A DNA stretch of 64,000 nucleotides from Oscheius sp. JU75 (GCA_037178855.1 JASJZC010000002.1:3100001-3164000); one strand, 5' to 3'. Shown: positions 33,609 to 47,285, counted from the stretch's first letter. Notes: generated by a model from the sequence alone, not told the origin. Translations and numbers: made by a program.

Positions 33609-34329
33609 CTACGTCCTCGAGACTTTAGGCGGCGTGCATTCCATCGCTTCCTTTTTGCAGGCGGATTCCGGTGAGCTCGCCCCCGAATTGAAGCCAGAGT
33701 CGTTGATCGGCGTCGACATTAGCGGCGCTTTCAGAGCTTGGAACGTAGGCGAGGGAGTACGGTTGGAGCAGGGAGGTGCCGCAATCCCAGACAGCTTTCC
33801 GAGCTCCTCTTGGTGACCCATGGTTCGCTCGACTTGGGGCAGCAATCCCAGCACCAGATTCTGTAATGTTGGTTCATTATCAGGGGTTTGAGGCCAAAAA
33901 ACTAACCAAACCGACGCCGAGAGTCTCGGGGAGCATTGGACAGACGGCCATTCGGTAGTAGAGATCCTCCTGTCTTCTAGCAGCCGATAGAAGAGCCAGT
34001 CCGCATTGGACGGAGGGAAGGAGCATCGCCAGCTTGTAATCTGAAAGAGGAGCGGTTAGGATTCAAGTTTTTACAGTAATCCCAGCGCCGCGTTTGAAAA
34101 ACTCCACGAGTATCGCATTGTTTCCCTCATGGCAATTCATCACCCAGTTCTTCCCTGTCTCTCTGTCTAAAGTCAATTCCAAGGCGCTAAGCGGCCGCCA
34201 CACACTACCCTCAGATCATATCGCAACCGGTACGAGGTGTTGGCGCTGCCCTCCTCCGCCGTCGTCGTCACGGCCACGGAGACACGTTCAAAGGTGCCAA
34301 GATTGGCGCTTAATCGAATTGTCTTCATT
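33609..34329 (-). CDS. Unidentified gene, 3-4 exons, junctions partly unresolved
   Basis: The last exon (33609 to about 33860) encodes LGLLPQVERTMGHQEELGKL followed by a low-complexity S/P/T tail ending CTPPKVSRT. The exon before it (about 33910-34039) reads YKLAMLLPSVQCGLALLSAA. The first exon, from ATG 34329, reads MKTIRLSANLGTFERVSVAV. Between them 34080-34160 also looks coding (WVMNCHEGNNAILVEFF). I could not join all four in phase, so the splice pattern is not settled. No family is recognised. Confidence 0.45.
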
Positions 34330-34575
34330 CCTCAGAGTACAGTAATCGAGATCATTCGAATCGAGACAATGAGAAAGCAACATTCCAATCAATTATGCAC
34401 GAGAGATCTGTTTGAACAAGCTCATTAAGGAACCAAAAAGAGACATTTCTAGATGGGACTACGGATCGCCGACCCCCCGGAGCGATACGATAATGGACTT
34501 GGGCACACAGACAACCTGCTTGTGCAAAGTGCATGAATCTCGTAAGCGTTCTGGGAACGCTGGACGCAAATCCTA

Positions 34576-35114
34576 TTAGGAACTGAGGTTATACAGTAGG
34601 TTTTCGCGCGCCTTGGCCTCACAGTAGCTGACAGGAAGACATCTGCTCGTTTGGCCTAATTCGAACCAATATTTCACTCTAGGAGAGAGGGAATCCGGAT
34701 CCCTGTGACCCACAAAAAACGACTGTCCTCTCACGTGTTTCCGCTGATTAATAGGGGAACTCTTCGAATTCGAAAAGTTCTTCTTCCTCACGTGTGGCGG
34801 CATTCAAATAGGGGGCCTGCCGCGACATCTGCCCGATTATATAAGCGATGATGTACTGTTGTCAGGGGGTCTCTGTTACCCATAAATACGGCCGCAAAAG
34901 AACCGACAGTGTTTGATGATTTACGAGTAACATATCCCCTAGTGAACAGTTGCAAAACAAAGAGACAGTCTTCGGTATATTTCCGCGTTTCGCGCAGTAC
35001 ATAAATCTCGAGATTTTGTCGATAGTACAAGGCACGCGACTCTGGAGTCTTTGTGACGATAAGACCCGACGGATATCCCCACAATAGAGCGTAGATTATA
35101 AAAACAGATCGCAT
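34576..35114 (-). CDS. Putative secreted protein, exon structure uncertain
   Basis: From the ATG at 35114 the product starts with a signal-like peptide (MRSVFIIYALLWGYPSG) and stays open for 108 codons. A second open stretch (34576 to about 34760) ends in ENLLYNLSS. A 48-nt gt..ag segment sits between them (34749-34796), but the phase does not join cleanly. It may be one two-exon gene or two unrelated frames. No domain recognised. Confidence 0.35.
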
Positions 35115-35671
35115 GGTTACGGTATCATGGGCCAGTTTCCCTTTTCCACCGTTTGCTCAGCCTTTCTCTAATGACAGAGTCTTATCGCCCTGACCGTTCG
35201 CGCACTAGGTGTCAATCCCCTCTTTTCTTCAAGTGATAACAACCCCCTCGGTGCCATGGGACGACGACGACCTCGTCACTTTGCGCGAGAGCGAGGCAGC
35301 TGCATGGACTGCGATGGCACGACGGGAGGTCTCGCTCAGTGTACCGAGGCATCCATCAAATGGCCCGGACTGGATGAGGAACTGACCCAAATGAGGACGA
35401 GGCATTGTTTAAAATCTTGACGGAGAAACACCTGTCGCTTCTCTAGCTCTCCTAGACTCTTAGCCCCTAAATGGGTCGGCAAACATAACAAAATGGGGGA
35501 TTAGGGGATGGTCACTAAGAGAGACAGGAGCTGATTGATGGACCACCCAAATCGCTCAAGTTACATGCTCAAACTTGGGTCAGATTGAATAAACTATCGG
35601 TCTGCCTTTGATGGTATGAGTCTTCCAATGGGCCAAACATCGCGCTGCTATAAAACTTCTCGCCCTGTCCG

Positions 35672-36400
35672 GTGACTAAACAATTGCCATTTGAACAGAA
35701 GGGAGACAGTTGCTCCTGTCTTCTCCAAGGTGTTCTCAATTGTTTACGGGGAGAGAGACAGTCCCTCCCAGTTGATAAACTGGCACCTCAGCAGGAGGTC
35801 TCGGAGATCCGTGTCCGGAGAGCATATCCCCTCGGAGTAATTATCCTCTCCCATTTTGATAGTTTGAATGACAGTCGAACAATAAGTGACGATGGATTAT
35901 CTGTGAGCATCTGCTTGAGAATGCCTCAGCACCTGGAGCTCATTATTATGGATTAGGTCAACGCGCGGCTCTACCGCAAAGGCCTGGTTACAGGTGCTTC
36001 CGGCGACCGAGTTGCGCAACTCCGTCCTCACAGAGAGACAGACTAGCTGGTACGACCTCAACGACAGGGTCCAATGATGGTCCTCTTTGTGTCTTCGGCG
36101 AGAGAACCAGGAGGTTTATGAGTCGCGCCTACAGACTCGAAGCCCTGCTGCGCTTTGAGAACTTCGAGAAACAGGTCGTTAGCCTAGAAGACTACTTGTA
36201 GAAGCAGCGGCCCGAGGGATTAGAGGCTCTTTCATCAGGGGGCACTCATTATCTTACGCATGCCGCTACCCATCTGGCGACAGTTCTCCTGAGATTCAAA
36301 CAGAGCCGAGAGAGGGGCATTGCCTACAATTACCAGGCTGCTGTTGCATTCTACAGTCCCCTATCTCAAGACTGGTTTCATTGTGTGTGAACAGACGAAC
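35672..36400 (+). pseudogene. Decayed coding-like region
   Basis: The stretch has coding-like composition in pieces: ILSHFDSLNDSRTISDDGLS, then after a stop RLEALLRFENFEKQVVSLED, a TAG, then THYLTHAATHLATVLLRFKQ and a TGA. The in-frame stops are not bridged by plausible introns. It could be a dead gene or an old transposon. No family named. Confidence 0.3.
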
Positions 36401-37476
36401 GCATATTCGACGGACCCCTGGGGAGCAGCAGACATTCTAGAGGTCGGTCAACCTGACAGAAATCGTCAACTTCCTCAGAACTAAGAGTCACGGTACGGTA
36501 ACCTTGGTTCAGGGGTCAAATCAGACCAGTGTTAGCGCTCGATCACTATCTCTCAGAGAGGAGCGCGAATTTGCAGCTATGAACTCAGGCGAAGAAGGAC
36601 AGTTCAGATATTTTTTCGGGCAGAGGTGACGAGTTCGTGTCTCCTGGTACCGGTGCTTCTCTTTGTTAGAGGACAGTCCGAAAAAACGACTGTGTTCTAG
36701 GAAAATGACGAGGCCTCGTCTCTGTGACTAACTCTCCGCCGACTGCTTTGTCTACTATCACAAGGCCATAATTAGCCTAGACAGATAGTTCCGAAAGCAC
36801 TGCCAGGCACCAAATCAGCCATATCTCATCTGCATATGTTTCTCGCGCGTCGGCAACTTTCGTACTTTCTACGTGCGCGTGCCTCGCCAACAGGCACGGT
36901 AATTAATAGCTTTTCGGCAGCCTGATAGCATCAAACCAAAGAGGCAGCGCGAAAAACCGTGCTTATTCAGAGAGGCATGTCCCTCTATCTACCAGAAAAA
37001 CTACCTCCCGGGGTAGGCAAAAAACCATTAAAGAGGAGCGCCGGAGCGAGTGATGGAATCGCAAACGAGTCTCGACCGTCTGTGTATGGGTGGTCCCTCA
37101 TTCAAATGGAGATGTCGCTCTCTGAGAGAGTCGACTGTGACCCGGATTTATTGCGAGTTACCGCACGGAAGTCTTCTTAACCTAGGAGGCCCCGGAGAGC
37201 CAATGACCCGTGAATCGAGAGAAGGAGATGAACACAAAGACAGTTTCCTCGTGCCGGGCCCCGCCAAGGATGCAGCCTCTTCGTCAACACAGAGAGATAG
37301 GGGGAGGTAAACGTGTCCAATTGGCCATATACAAAAAGGGCAACTGTTCCTCCGTGCCTCGCATTCTAATTTAGAGAGACCCGACTCGGACAAAGAGATC
37401 TGTTACAGCTGTCCCAGTCGCTATTTTTTAGAGACAGAAAAACCCGACCTAGAGTGCGCGAACGGCAATTTACAGA

Positions 37477-39067
37477 TTACAGAGTGGAAAAAATGCCTGA
37501 GGATTAGTCGCAACTGGGTGGCCCAAAGAAGAGAGAAAAAACTCACTTTTCAGGATTCCGTAGACAATTTCCGTAAAGCTCGGCTGTAGGGCTCGAAGAT
37601 GCGCCATACGGCCGCAGATCTGATCGAAAAAATCGAAGGCGGTTGGGGCGGCCACGTCCCATTCCAGAGCTTGCAGGATGAACATCTCCATCGGCAGGAC
37701 CTCCTCGTAGCTGAAGGCATTGTCCGCGTAGTAGACAATCGTGTTCGTGTTCAGCGGCGCAGGGGCCTTCAGCTTGCTGGCGATGAAGAGACACACACCG
37801 CCGACGAGCTGTAGCTGACTGAGTGTCACGCTGCGTAGAGACAGGAATCGGTCCATGATGCTCACGGCCAGCGGTAGCACATCGGCATCGCAGTGATTTG
37901 ACTGAAAAATTGGGGCTTATCAGAGGAAAGAAGAGATTGAACCCACTTGGGCGACCTCGATGAGCCATTGGACAATCTCTTCGCGATGCTCGACTTTGAG
38001 TTCCATCTGCACCGACATGAAATAGGTCGTGTTCGTTCGTCGATTCGTCTCGGCCTTCTTCAGATTCTCCAGCACGCGCGCGTCGCGTTGTAAAGCCCGA
38101 TCCGGATGACTTCTCACCGAGGAATGGACGGCACTGTTCAGTCTGGTATCATCCGACTGCCTCTTGCGACTCGGCTGCTGCAAGATCCAATAAAATTAGT
38201 CGATTTTTTTGTTCGAAGTTTGTCTCGCTCGTTATCGTTTTCAAGATCTACATAGATTTCTACCGCCATCTGCCGTGAATCAATATCAAGTTTTTAGGTA
38301 CCATGAGATGATTCTGACCTCGTCTGGCTGATTACAAGAGTGCGGTAAAAGAGTCTCGGTCGCATGATTATTTCTTGGCGCCGTGAATTGGTTCTATGCG
38401 AGCCGAACGGGATACAAAAGGGCAGGAGAGCGCCGAGAGGGAAGAGTGCCGAAAAAAGAGAAACATGAACGTAAAACCGAATAGGAAGTTTCGTAAGAAT
38501 TTGATACAAAAAGATTAGTTCTCAAGACTATCGTAGTCAAAATTGTAACTTTAGGATGTTTTTTTAGGCTACCCAATGTTCTAATATGGCATGTTTTCGA
38601 AATAGGAAAGTACAAACAAACTCTCGCTTTTGACAGTATATTAATTAACAGAGTCGGCTGTCTTGAAAGACCAAACTCTCATGGATTTACGGTTTGGCCA
38701 GAGATGCGAATGCGAAAAGTTAGCCAGACATCTGGTCGGCTAAGGCAACAAAGGACGAGCAAAAAAGAGAGTATGGATTGCAGAGGAGGAGGAAAACAAA
38801 CGATCCAATCGTCAGCTGACCGCTGTTTGAAGGTTAGGGAAATGAGAACCTACCGGGCAGTGGCTCAGTCTCTTCTGGATGTTGTTTGTCGTCTGCTGGA
38901 AGGGATGACGATCCGATCTGCGACGGTAGTCCTTTCTGATGACGCTAAAGATGATTTTTAGTCGAAGCATGAGCAAAAGAGACTTACTTGGACGTAGATG
39001 GCGAAGCGGCGAGCATCTCGTCGCAACGGAGGCTCAAGGAAGTGGTCAACTCGTCGGTAGACGTCAT
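37477..39067 (-). CDS. cyd-1-like: D-type cyclin, apparently without second cyclin fold
   Basis: G1 cyclin, partner of CDK4/6. Five exons join in phase: 39067-38988, 38935-38854, 38177-37947, 37901-37547 and 37496-37477, giving 255 residues. The N-terminus carries L-R-C-D-E, matching the LxCxE retinoblastoma-binding motif of D cyclins. The cyclin box follows with EHREEIVQWLIEV, LPLAVSIMDRFLSL, QLVGGVCLFIASKLKAP and MEMFILQALEWDVAAPTAFD. The last exon adds only a few residues (SIFSTL) and a stop, so the C-terminal cyclin fold is missing in this model. I found no further cyclin-like exon down to 36.9 kb. A missed distant exon remains possible. Confidence 0.82.
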
Positions 39068-42000
39068 TTACCCACTTTGGCTTCGAGCTACAAGACAAAG
39101 AATTAGGACAATTGTGGGGAAAAGAAAGAGGTTGTAAAAGCCTATGGCCTAATTAGTGTAAACAGGGCCACACGGTAGATGGCTCGAACTCGGGTAAACG
39201 ACAGGCGGGGCGGGGCCAGCTGGTACACCCAGACCACGCCTACTCTGGCTGGAGAAAGAAAGATTGGGGGACAGTGACCTCAAGGTGAGGAAGTCGAAAC
39301 AACAGAAGCAATTGGACTGGTGAAAAATTTTGAAACTTGGAACTTTTCGATGTATTTTTGTCAATTCCGCCTTGACAACTCAGTTCGTGACGGTTACAAG
39401 AATAAAATTGAACTAAAGAGTGAAAAACATAGAAGACCATGAGAATTGGCTCTCCATTGTGTCTCATTGTTTTAGAGCTAGTTTTCATCGCCTCGACTTT
39501 TGTTTTCGTACTACAGAAGCAAGGGCCATGCTGATAGATGCCCACCTCCACCCAAATTTGCAAAGAAACGAGTAAAAACGGTCAAAAATGAGAGCAAGTA
39601 AAGCGGGCAGAAGTTGGTTGTAAAACATAAACGAAAATCAGATTTGTAAGTGCTAGTCTTCCCAAAACGTGCTTTTTGCTCAAACAGATCAGAATATGCA
39701 AGAAATTAGGCCGGAAACAGTAAACAAGACGGTTTGTGGCCGATGCTAATTGACAGAAGGCACGTGACAGCTACGGTTGCGAAATTTCACTAACAGCAGG
39801 TTTAACTGGCAGCTGTGAAACGTTTGGATCAATTTGAATAGTTTTACGAGAGAAAACACAAATCTTAGGAAGAAACAAAATAAAATCAAATGGTCAAAGA
39901 ATCCAAATTTTAGGGTTTTTCAAACGCGCGTCAGTTTTCCGTACGCAAAGTACGCAACTTTCACCTACTACAACAATCTTTTATCCTTAATAATGTATTT
40001 TCTCCTATTCCCAAGCGTCCCTTCATAAATATAAGTGTGAACAGACCTACTAATGGACATACAAAGGCGCCAACCCTTATCCCGCATCCCAAAGGCACTG
40101 CCACTGGCCTTATCCGCTCCCGAACAAAGCTATCCGCGCACGGCAGGACGTCCTCCTCATGAGCACGACAATCGGATTAGGTCAGCGGGTGGAAGCTGAG
40201 GTCATCTCTCTTTGCGGTAAACAAAAAGATGCAGCAAGTTTGAAGCCCTTTCTCACAACCTTTTCGGAGCAAAATGTCGCTCAAAAATCCGCGCTGCTAC
40301 TTTGCCATTGCCGACAGAAAACAACTGAAGAAGAGTCACTTGGGCATGGGAACCGCTTGGAGCAGAGCCCCCGATTCGACAGGGCACGGGTCGAGTCTCT
40401 TTTTCTTTTAGGCATAATGACCAATTAGGAAAGAATATGACCGGCAGTTATGAAGAGGGAACAGAGTGGTTGGGACTGGGTGGTCAAGGGTCTGGTCCAG
40501 TACAGACAACTGTCTCTATTGGAACTTAAAACTCCGCAGTAAGACAATCCCAGAAAGGTTGAGGCTATCAAAGAGTTCTTTCTGGAACTTTAGAAATCAT
40601 GTGACATGTCCTGTACCGCTTTATACGGTTGTATGTCCTGGTCAGTGGCCAGGAAACTGTTTCTTCAGACTTCAGAACAAAGAACTGACATAGGCCCTGG
40701 TAGTCAAGTCAAGAGGTATATACATGTCAGAAGATCTCTGTCTTATCCATACGATAGCTGTCAGAGATTCTCCGATAGAACCAGTTGATTGTTATGAGTA
40801 AGAGACAAAAGACAAGTTTCGAGATCCGATCTCTCAAGGTCTGACCCTCAACTCTCTGCCTCACAGGAAGTGGACAGTGCCCGACACCCTTGATGACTAC
40901 CGAACAAAGCTTTTACTGTCCCTGGCAATCGCTGCTCAATTAGATAGACTGTCAGATGACGTTATTGAGAACAAGCATTTGTCACAAAGAGCTTCACACG
41001 CAAGTCTCTTCCTCTTTGTCGGCTCTTGTCCTTACTCATAGCCCAATCTCTTTCTGTTTTCGACTGTTTCCGGGGCAACACCGCAGGTGTTACGGTCTTA
41101 CGCAAGAGTCGTGTGTCGACAGAGGCGCAATCTCTCGGACAGCGAGGAGCCAACTGGCGTATTGAGACAGAGCTCTGGATTGCGTAAGCTGGGGAGGGCT
41201 CGAAACGAGCTGGCTCTGATGAGGTCAGTTAGCAACCTGTAAACAGCCTGGGTCACGGGGACACAGAGCTCCAGGTGCCAAGAGGTCGAGAAGGGGACAG
41301 GTGTGACGTCATTTTGGAGATGTGAGAGGGTCGATAAAGTATTGGTAGTCAAGTTACTGGCAGAGTTGAGTTACTGATAGACATTGGTGTAAAGTATCTA
41401 CTCTCGAGAGTAAGGGTGATAGACAAGACAATTAGTAAATCGAGAGACATTCCAGGGATCTCGTAGGATACAATTACTAGCCGAAGTACTATGAGAAACA
41501 GAGAGTTCTGGGTTCTGAAAACAGTTAGATACGGACGTGACGGCATTATGAAAGTACCGTGGCAGAGTATTAGGTAGTCAACTAGCTGGAAGAGACAAGT
41601 TACTGGTAGTCAAGAGTCGTATTCAAAGGCTCGACTAAGTAATCAGAGTCATGAGACCGGAGACAAAAGAGATGTCAAAGATTGAATGATAGTTACTGTC
41701 AGTAGTACATCAAAAATGATGTTATCTAATATCCAGAGCATTGTGTCAGTATCTGGTATTGAAAGGCACTGAACTAGTATTCAAGAATATGTGTAGTTCA
41801 CTATCTGATAGTCAAACTCCACCGATAATAGGCTAGTTCAGGAGACACAGGTATTGAACTGTACTCTCTCTCTCACCCTCCATACCACCCATTGCGAAAC
41901 GCCACCCGCGCACTCTCTCATTTTCGCCATAAAGTCAGCCCCACACAAGAAGTGACCGCCTGACCCGAGTCGGCTCTCTGTGGCGGTGTGAAGGACTCTC

Positions 42001-45000
42001 TCAGTCTCTACCCGAGAGATGCCTTTAGCATGACCCGCAAGACTCTCTTATTGTTTACGCGTTGCGCCATGGTAGCAGCTCAACTTGTACTGTGGATAAA
42101 GGACAGGGGATAATTGGATTTGACCGTGTCAAGAAAGATACAGAGACAGGAGAAAGGACAAAAATGCACAGGCGGTCTTGTGAGACCGTCGGAAAGGTTG
42201 TGTCGGAGGATGACTCGTCTCCCAAGCGTCCGCACAATCCAAGTATAAAGCAAAAGAAACAAAAAGACAGTCGCCGACTCTTCTTATGTCTACCTTCTCT
42301 CAGCCGTTTTCTCCACCTGTTGAAGGAGGGATTTTATGAGCTCATAAGAAGGCGAGGGTTCGAATCACAAGACTGACCGGCTGTAAACTGTGAGACGACG
42401 GATGTTGTAAATCTCCAGTTTGCGTATGGTTATGTCCGACGGGGTGAGGGAAAATAACATCTGGATCAATTTTTATAGTCCTGTGACTCGTCCCTATTCA
42501 CGGTATCTGTCTCTTTCCGAACCAATGCCCCATCTCAATAGGCTCCCTGACAGTTCTGTAGTCTGTTCTCTTCATTTCCAGACCCTCATCCTGTATTCTA
42601 TAGGTTTTGGTCCTTACTTCGAGATCTTACAACTGAATATGTGTCTGTCATCTTCCCTGTCCATGTCTCTCTGTTCCCGTCTCTCAGTCCAGATTCTATT
42701 TCTCGATAGACTCTCAGTCTCTCTATTCCCTGTCTTTTACACCGTCATCCTCTAAAAACCCAATAGTTTCCGATCTGTCAGTCGGTCACCCAGTTCTCCT
42801 TCTTTTGTGCCTCTCCTTCCAGCAGTTTTTCATGCCTAATGGCTTCGCGCACTTGGACGACACTCGTGTTTTTGGCGACTGGTACGAGGCCGAAAAAAAT
42901 CGGCTGCACTGTCGTTAATCAAACGGCTCTTTGTACGAACTGGAGCCCGGCCAAGGGGGCCACCCACACGCGGAGAATGCTAATTGGATCTTTCACATTG
43001 TTCTTGAGATCTCACCCGTATCGTTTAGACTGTCAAAAAAAGCGATTGCAAGTATCAATGACGATAATTGCCGTGCCTCTTCCCTATAGCTGACCATGAA
43101 AACCTATAGTAAAAATTGGCCAGCTGGCACATTTCGCCGCAGGTAATTTCATCCCAACCAGTCAAGGTAGCTCTGACAGATGGCTGGCAGCAGGGGTTCC
43201 GATTCTACACTTTTTGAAGAGAGACTCATTTCGAAATTGAGGTCCGGATTCAAACTCTTGTTTGTAGGAACAGGTGCCAGCTTACAGACCGGCTCAAAGG
43301 AGTGGAGTGACAGCTTGGAAGAGCTATAGCCTGACACGCTAATGTTGATGATTGGAATGAGGTCAGCAGGATACGAGATCACGGGATCGAATTCAAAAGC
43401 GTAGAGAACTTTCATTGAGGAACAGAACTATGGGGAAAAATATTTACTGGCTACATTGCATCATTCCGGTTAGTCGACATGGAATGGGAATTCTTATACA
43501 TACAGAAGTCAATTCCTCGTTGAAGCTCAGGATCAGGAGGAAACTCTTAGAAATCTACAGAGAAGGCGTTGTTGGAAAAGAAGGCAGCGTCTTCCGTCAT
43601 ACACTGCCACAAAACTATGAAAGTAGATACTGCGTACAAACTCATATTAGTACAAAAACAAGCTACTACATTTCGAGTTCAGTTGGAAGATTTTTCAATA
43701 CGGATATGCTGAGCGTGACTTCGAATCGTGATCAAAGAAAGCTCATTTCCCTAGATCTTATCTATCGAAGCCCTGTACCAGTGTAGCTTTCTTTTTCTTT
43801 AGGTTATTACAAAACCCGTGCTCGTTTGTGAACTTCTACTTACTCTTTGGACCAGATTCGCTCCAAAATCCAATTCTGTCCAGATTGCCTCTACGGTCAT
43901 CTTCTCACCTCTTCCCTCTTGTCGCGTGACAGTCCTTCTATCCTAATTACCGTCCCATTGGGAGAGAAAGAATGAGATTGATCACTTATCCCACTTGTCC
44001 TACGGTCATAATCGTACTCCTCCTAGTCAACTGTTTCATTTGACCCTAGGTCACAATCTTGCCTCATCTCTTTGTGCTCCTAATTGATCTCCCTACTGTG
44101 AGCATATGTCCTATGGAAACGGAGTAGTTCTTTTGGGTATTGAAAAATGTCTCATAGGCAGGGGAAGAGATTCTGATCCCAAATGAGTCCTTAAACACTG
44201 GCGCAACTCTTGCAAGGTATCCCAATCCGCTAACGCCACGGCTTCAGCCGATTCTGTTAAACAAACATGGTGGCAATTGCGCGAAAAGTGGCATCCAGCT
44301 GAGGCGTGGGAGTCTTTTTTTTTCTATGCAAGGTCAGTTCCGGAAGAAGCTGTACAAGAAGAAGATAAATCTGTCTGTCCTTTCTCTCGACTCGGCCACG
44401 CGTCTTGTGTCACAGTGCGGTAGTCGGTCGTCTTTGTCCTCCCATGAGACGAGACCACCTGTCGCGAGCCGAAAAAAAAAGAGGAGGCGATGCCACAAAC
44501 GAGATAAGCAGATGCGCGAGATGGTCCAAGCTTCTTGAGGAGGGTCAGTTATGGTCAGCTTGGCGCCTTCGAAGTGGAACTACTGATAAAAAGAGGGAGA
44601 TGAAAACAGTGACGTTTACGGGGGCGACTTCCGGCACATTTTTCTATGAAGTCAGCAGCCTGAAGGCCTCTGTCTTCCCAATTCTTTTCTGAACCAAACA
44701 AAAGTTATTTAGGACCCAAACTGTATCCAGTTGTATAGCGAACCTGATACCGTCTCTAGGCTCCGAACCATTGGTCCAACAAGAACGATGGTAGTATCAC
44801 AACTGACTGCTCAAAAGTTTGTTTACTTCCGCAGACCGACATCCTGATTATTTCTACTGCAAAACTTTATCTTGCCGTCTCCAGGACGGGAGAATGTTTC
44901 AGTTTTGGTGCCCGGAGTGTTCCACTGCTCAGAGTATTTGAGAAGAAGAGATTCGAACGTTCGTTCTATATCTGGAAGAAAATGACCGGACAAGAAATGT

Positions 45001-46700
45001 TGAAACTCTAGAACAGTAAGAGCATGCCAGTACATTACGAAGGTGAACGTGCAACCAAAGCAAACTCTCTTGGAGATCTATGAAATGGAAAAAGATTCAC
45101 GAGATTTAAGATCATAGCTTCGAGACTCTCATCCACTAGTTTCCACAGTATTGACCAGCCATCGACCACCAAAACTGAACAATGTAACTCAAAATCCTCT
45201 CTCTAGATATCCCACAAAGTAAGTATTTTGTCAGCAGAGGGCCTATGTTCCTGGAAACCCCTTCGATAGCAATCTTGGCGCGAGTTATCAAGCTTTGAAA
45301 AACGTGGTAAAGAGGCAAGAAGAGTTCAAAAATTTGATGTCATAAGAAAGAAAAAAAGTTTGGGATACTCTAGATCTCTAGGATCTGCTGACAATACCAA
45401 CACATTACTGACTTACAAGATTTGACAGAGTTTTAGGATACTGCTGATCGACTACGACCGTCTCTAGCTAGCCCCAGCCTACCTCCTCTCATCCGTGCTC
45501 AGCTCCCAGCTCCTATACATCCACCGGGGTCCAGAAAACTGTTGTTGTTCACAGGAGCCAGAGAGAGCCCTCTTTTCACTGTGTTCGCTTCTTATAACGT
45601 GTCTGTCGAACGGCGCCAACCAACCACGTAGATGGCGGGAAAGCCAAACTGCTCAAAATAAGGGTTTACTGGGTGGAAAGAGTCAAGCTTTGAGCAGGAT
45701 CTCACATCTGTCAGAGAGGGAGAGAGAGAAAGAGAGAAAGTGCTATCACTCGTACCGGTGCTACAGAACTCATTACCCGGCTCTTATTGTCATCTTTTGC
45801 TAGAAATCTTCGTCAAGTCCTCATACCCCAAAATTCAAAAGTTCTGTTCCTGCTGTCTCTCGATTCCAGTTGTGATTCTTCTGGTGGTAAGTCGCTACCT
45901 GGTACCCTGTTTCTGCCCAAGAACTCTCCAGCACCCATACACTGTCTCAAAATTGCCTAATATTCTATTCAATCCACAATAACAGACAGCCCCGATAAGA
46001 AAGGCCTAATTTTCGGAGAAACTACGTTTTTTCTCTCGTTATCTATCTATCAATGAGAGACGTCGGTCTGCTCTACTTTCAGTGATCCCAGACGGTGTGC
46101 GGGAAATTGGGCTGTTTTAAATTTTAATATTAGGGAATTTTTTAAGCGGAAGTTTCATAGAGTGTTATCTCTTTCTTGGGCATTCACGTGACTCCATTAG
46201 GTAGCCAGTATCAGCTGGCAGTTCAGGGAGCAATCTTCGTATGTGCATTTTCTTGGGAGTGTTTTACTGGGACTTCACTTTCAAACATTTTCACAGTATG
46301 AACTGGAACCCTGGCTGATATCTGACAGAACGATTACCTAATTTATCCCATTACTTGACTTATAAGCATGACTCCTTGATCACCATCCCAGTTACCCAGT
46401 CACCCTTACCAATCTTCCCAAGTTCTACTTCAGCTACCTGTAGAACCATCCTATTCCTTGAACCCGAGAGCCGTGACTTTGTTTGAACGAAATTAAGCCA
46501 GTTTTAGTCATTGCTTTTCCTGAATGGATTTAAAGACCGTCTGTAGTTCCCTCTATAAAGTTCTGAAGTCCTACGGTAGACAAGAAGCACCATTTCCTCC
46601 CAAACCTCCCAAAATCTTGTATGCAACTTTGAAGCTAGATACAACCTATTAGGGCTGGCAGAAATGTCACTGAGATCTGATGCTCTAAATTTATCGCAAG
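39068..46700. other. Gene-poor region
   Basis: No exon chain could be supported in 7.6 kb. A possible isolated exon near 42824-42915 (+) reads FFMPNGFAHLDDTRVFGDWY. Single open frames at 43149-43415 (-) and 43415-43786 (+) have no partner. The stretch 41220-41880 is another GACAG/GTCAAG-rich island, and 45719-45745 is a short GAGA-rich tract. Confidence 0.4.
41220..41880. repeat. GTCAAG/GACA-rich degenerate island
   Basis: Repeated words of the type GTAGTCAAG, AGAGACA and GACAAG occur every 15-40 nt on the + strand without an exact tandem unit. The texture is the same as 12990-13295 and 25150-25530. Confidence 0.4.
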
Positions 46701-46717
46701 GCTCACAAAGTCTTGTA

Positions 46718-47285
46718 CTATCCGTGCGGTCAGTAATTTTTGTCCCGCGCAACTGCTCGGGGTCGTATTTTTTGAACAATTTGAGTAAAAAAGGTCAGTT
46801 GGTTAGTTGGTTGTCAAAAGAAAGCCTAAATCAAGATCCATTCAATGCCGTCAAAATTCGCACCTTCGAAAATCGAGGTTTAGGCAGAATTTTGAGGTAT
46901 TTCCAAAAAGGTAACGTAGTACTTGATGATAACTTTATCAGCCGAGACCCGATTTCCCAGAGATTTTCCCTCTCTGAACTATGAAAGTAATTTTACGAAA
47001 AACGAGCCTTCCAAAGTTGTTGGGTAAAGTTACTTATCAAGGGCTACAAAACTGCGCTATAAGTTGTTAAGAAAACCTGAAAATCCCCCAATTTTCAAGG
47101 GTGCGAAGTTTTGCGATCAACTACGGCTGGAAAATTTCTCACTTTATCTAGACATGGTTTGACGGCATCGGATGGGGCTAAATTCAGGCTTTCTTTTGAT
47201 TCTCCATTGACCTTTTTTACTCAAATGGCTCAAATATACGGCCCCGGAAAGTTGCGCGGGACGAAAACTACTGGCCACACGGATA
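46718..47285. repeat. Diverged inverted repeat (foldback)
   Basis: The + strand at about 46718-46895 and the - strand at about 47285-47085 share TATCCGTG, GTCCCGCGCAACT, CCATTTGAGTAAAAAAGGTC (left copy AATTTGAG...), TCAAAAGAAAGCCT and ATGCCGTCAAA in order, then a TTCGCACC block. Identity is high but clearly reduced, and the right arm has an extra ~35 nt. It is probably an old MITE or two head-to-head repeats. The open frames it contains are shadows of the repeat. Confidence 0.75.

Noticed and set aside
42330-42390. Possible tRNA B box GGGTTCGAATC
   Set aside because: The sequence around it does not form a T-arm stem and no A box precedes it.
43149-43786. Back-to-back open frames of 88 (-) and 123 (+) codons
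   Set aside because: No start context, splice partner, signal or domain; composition does not favour either strand.
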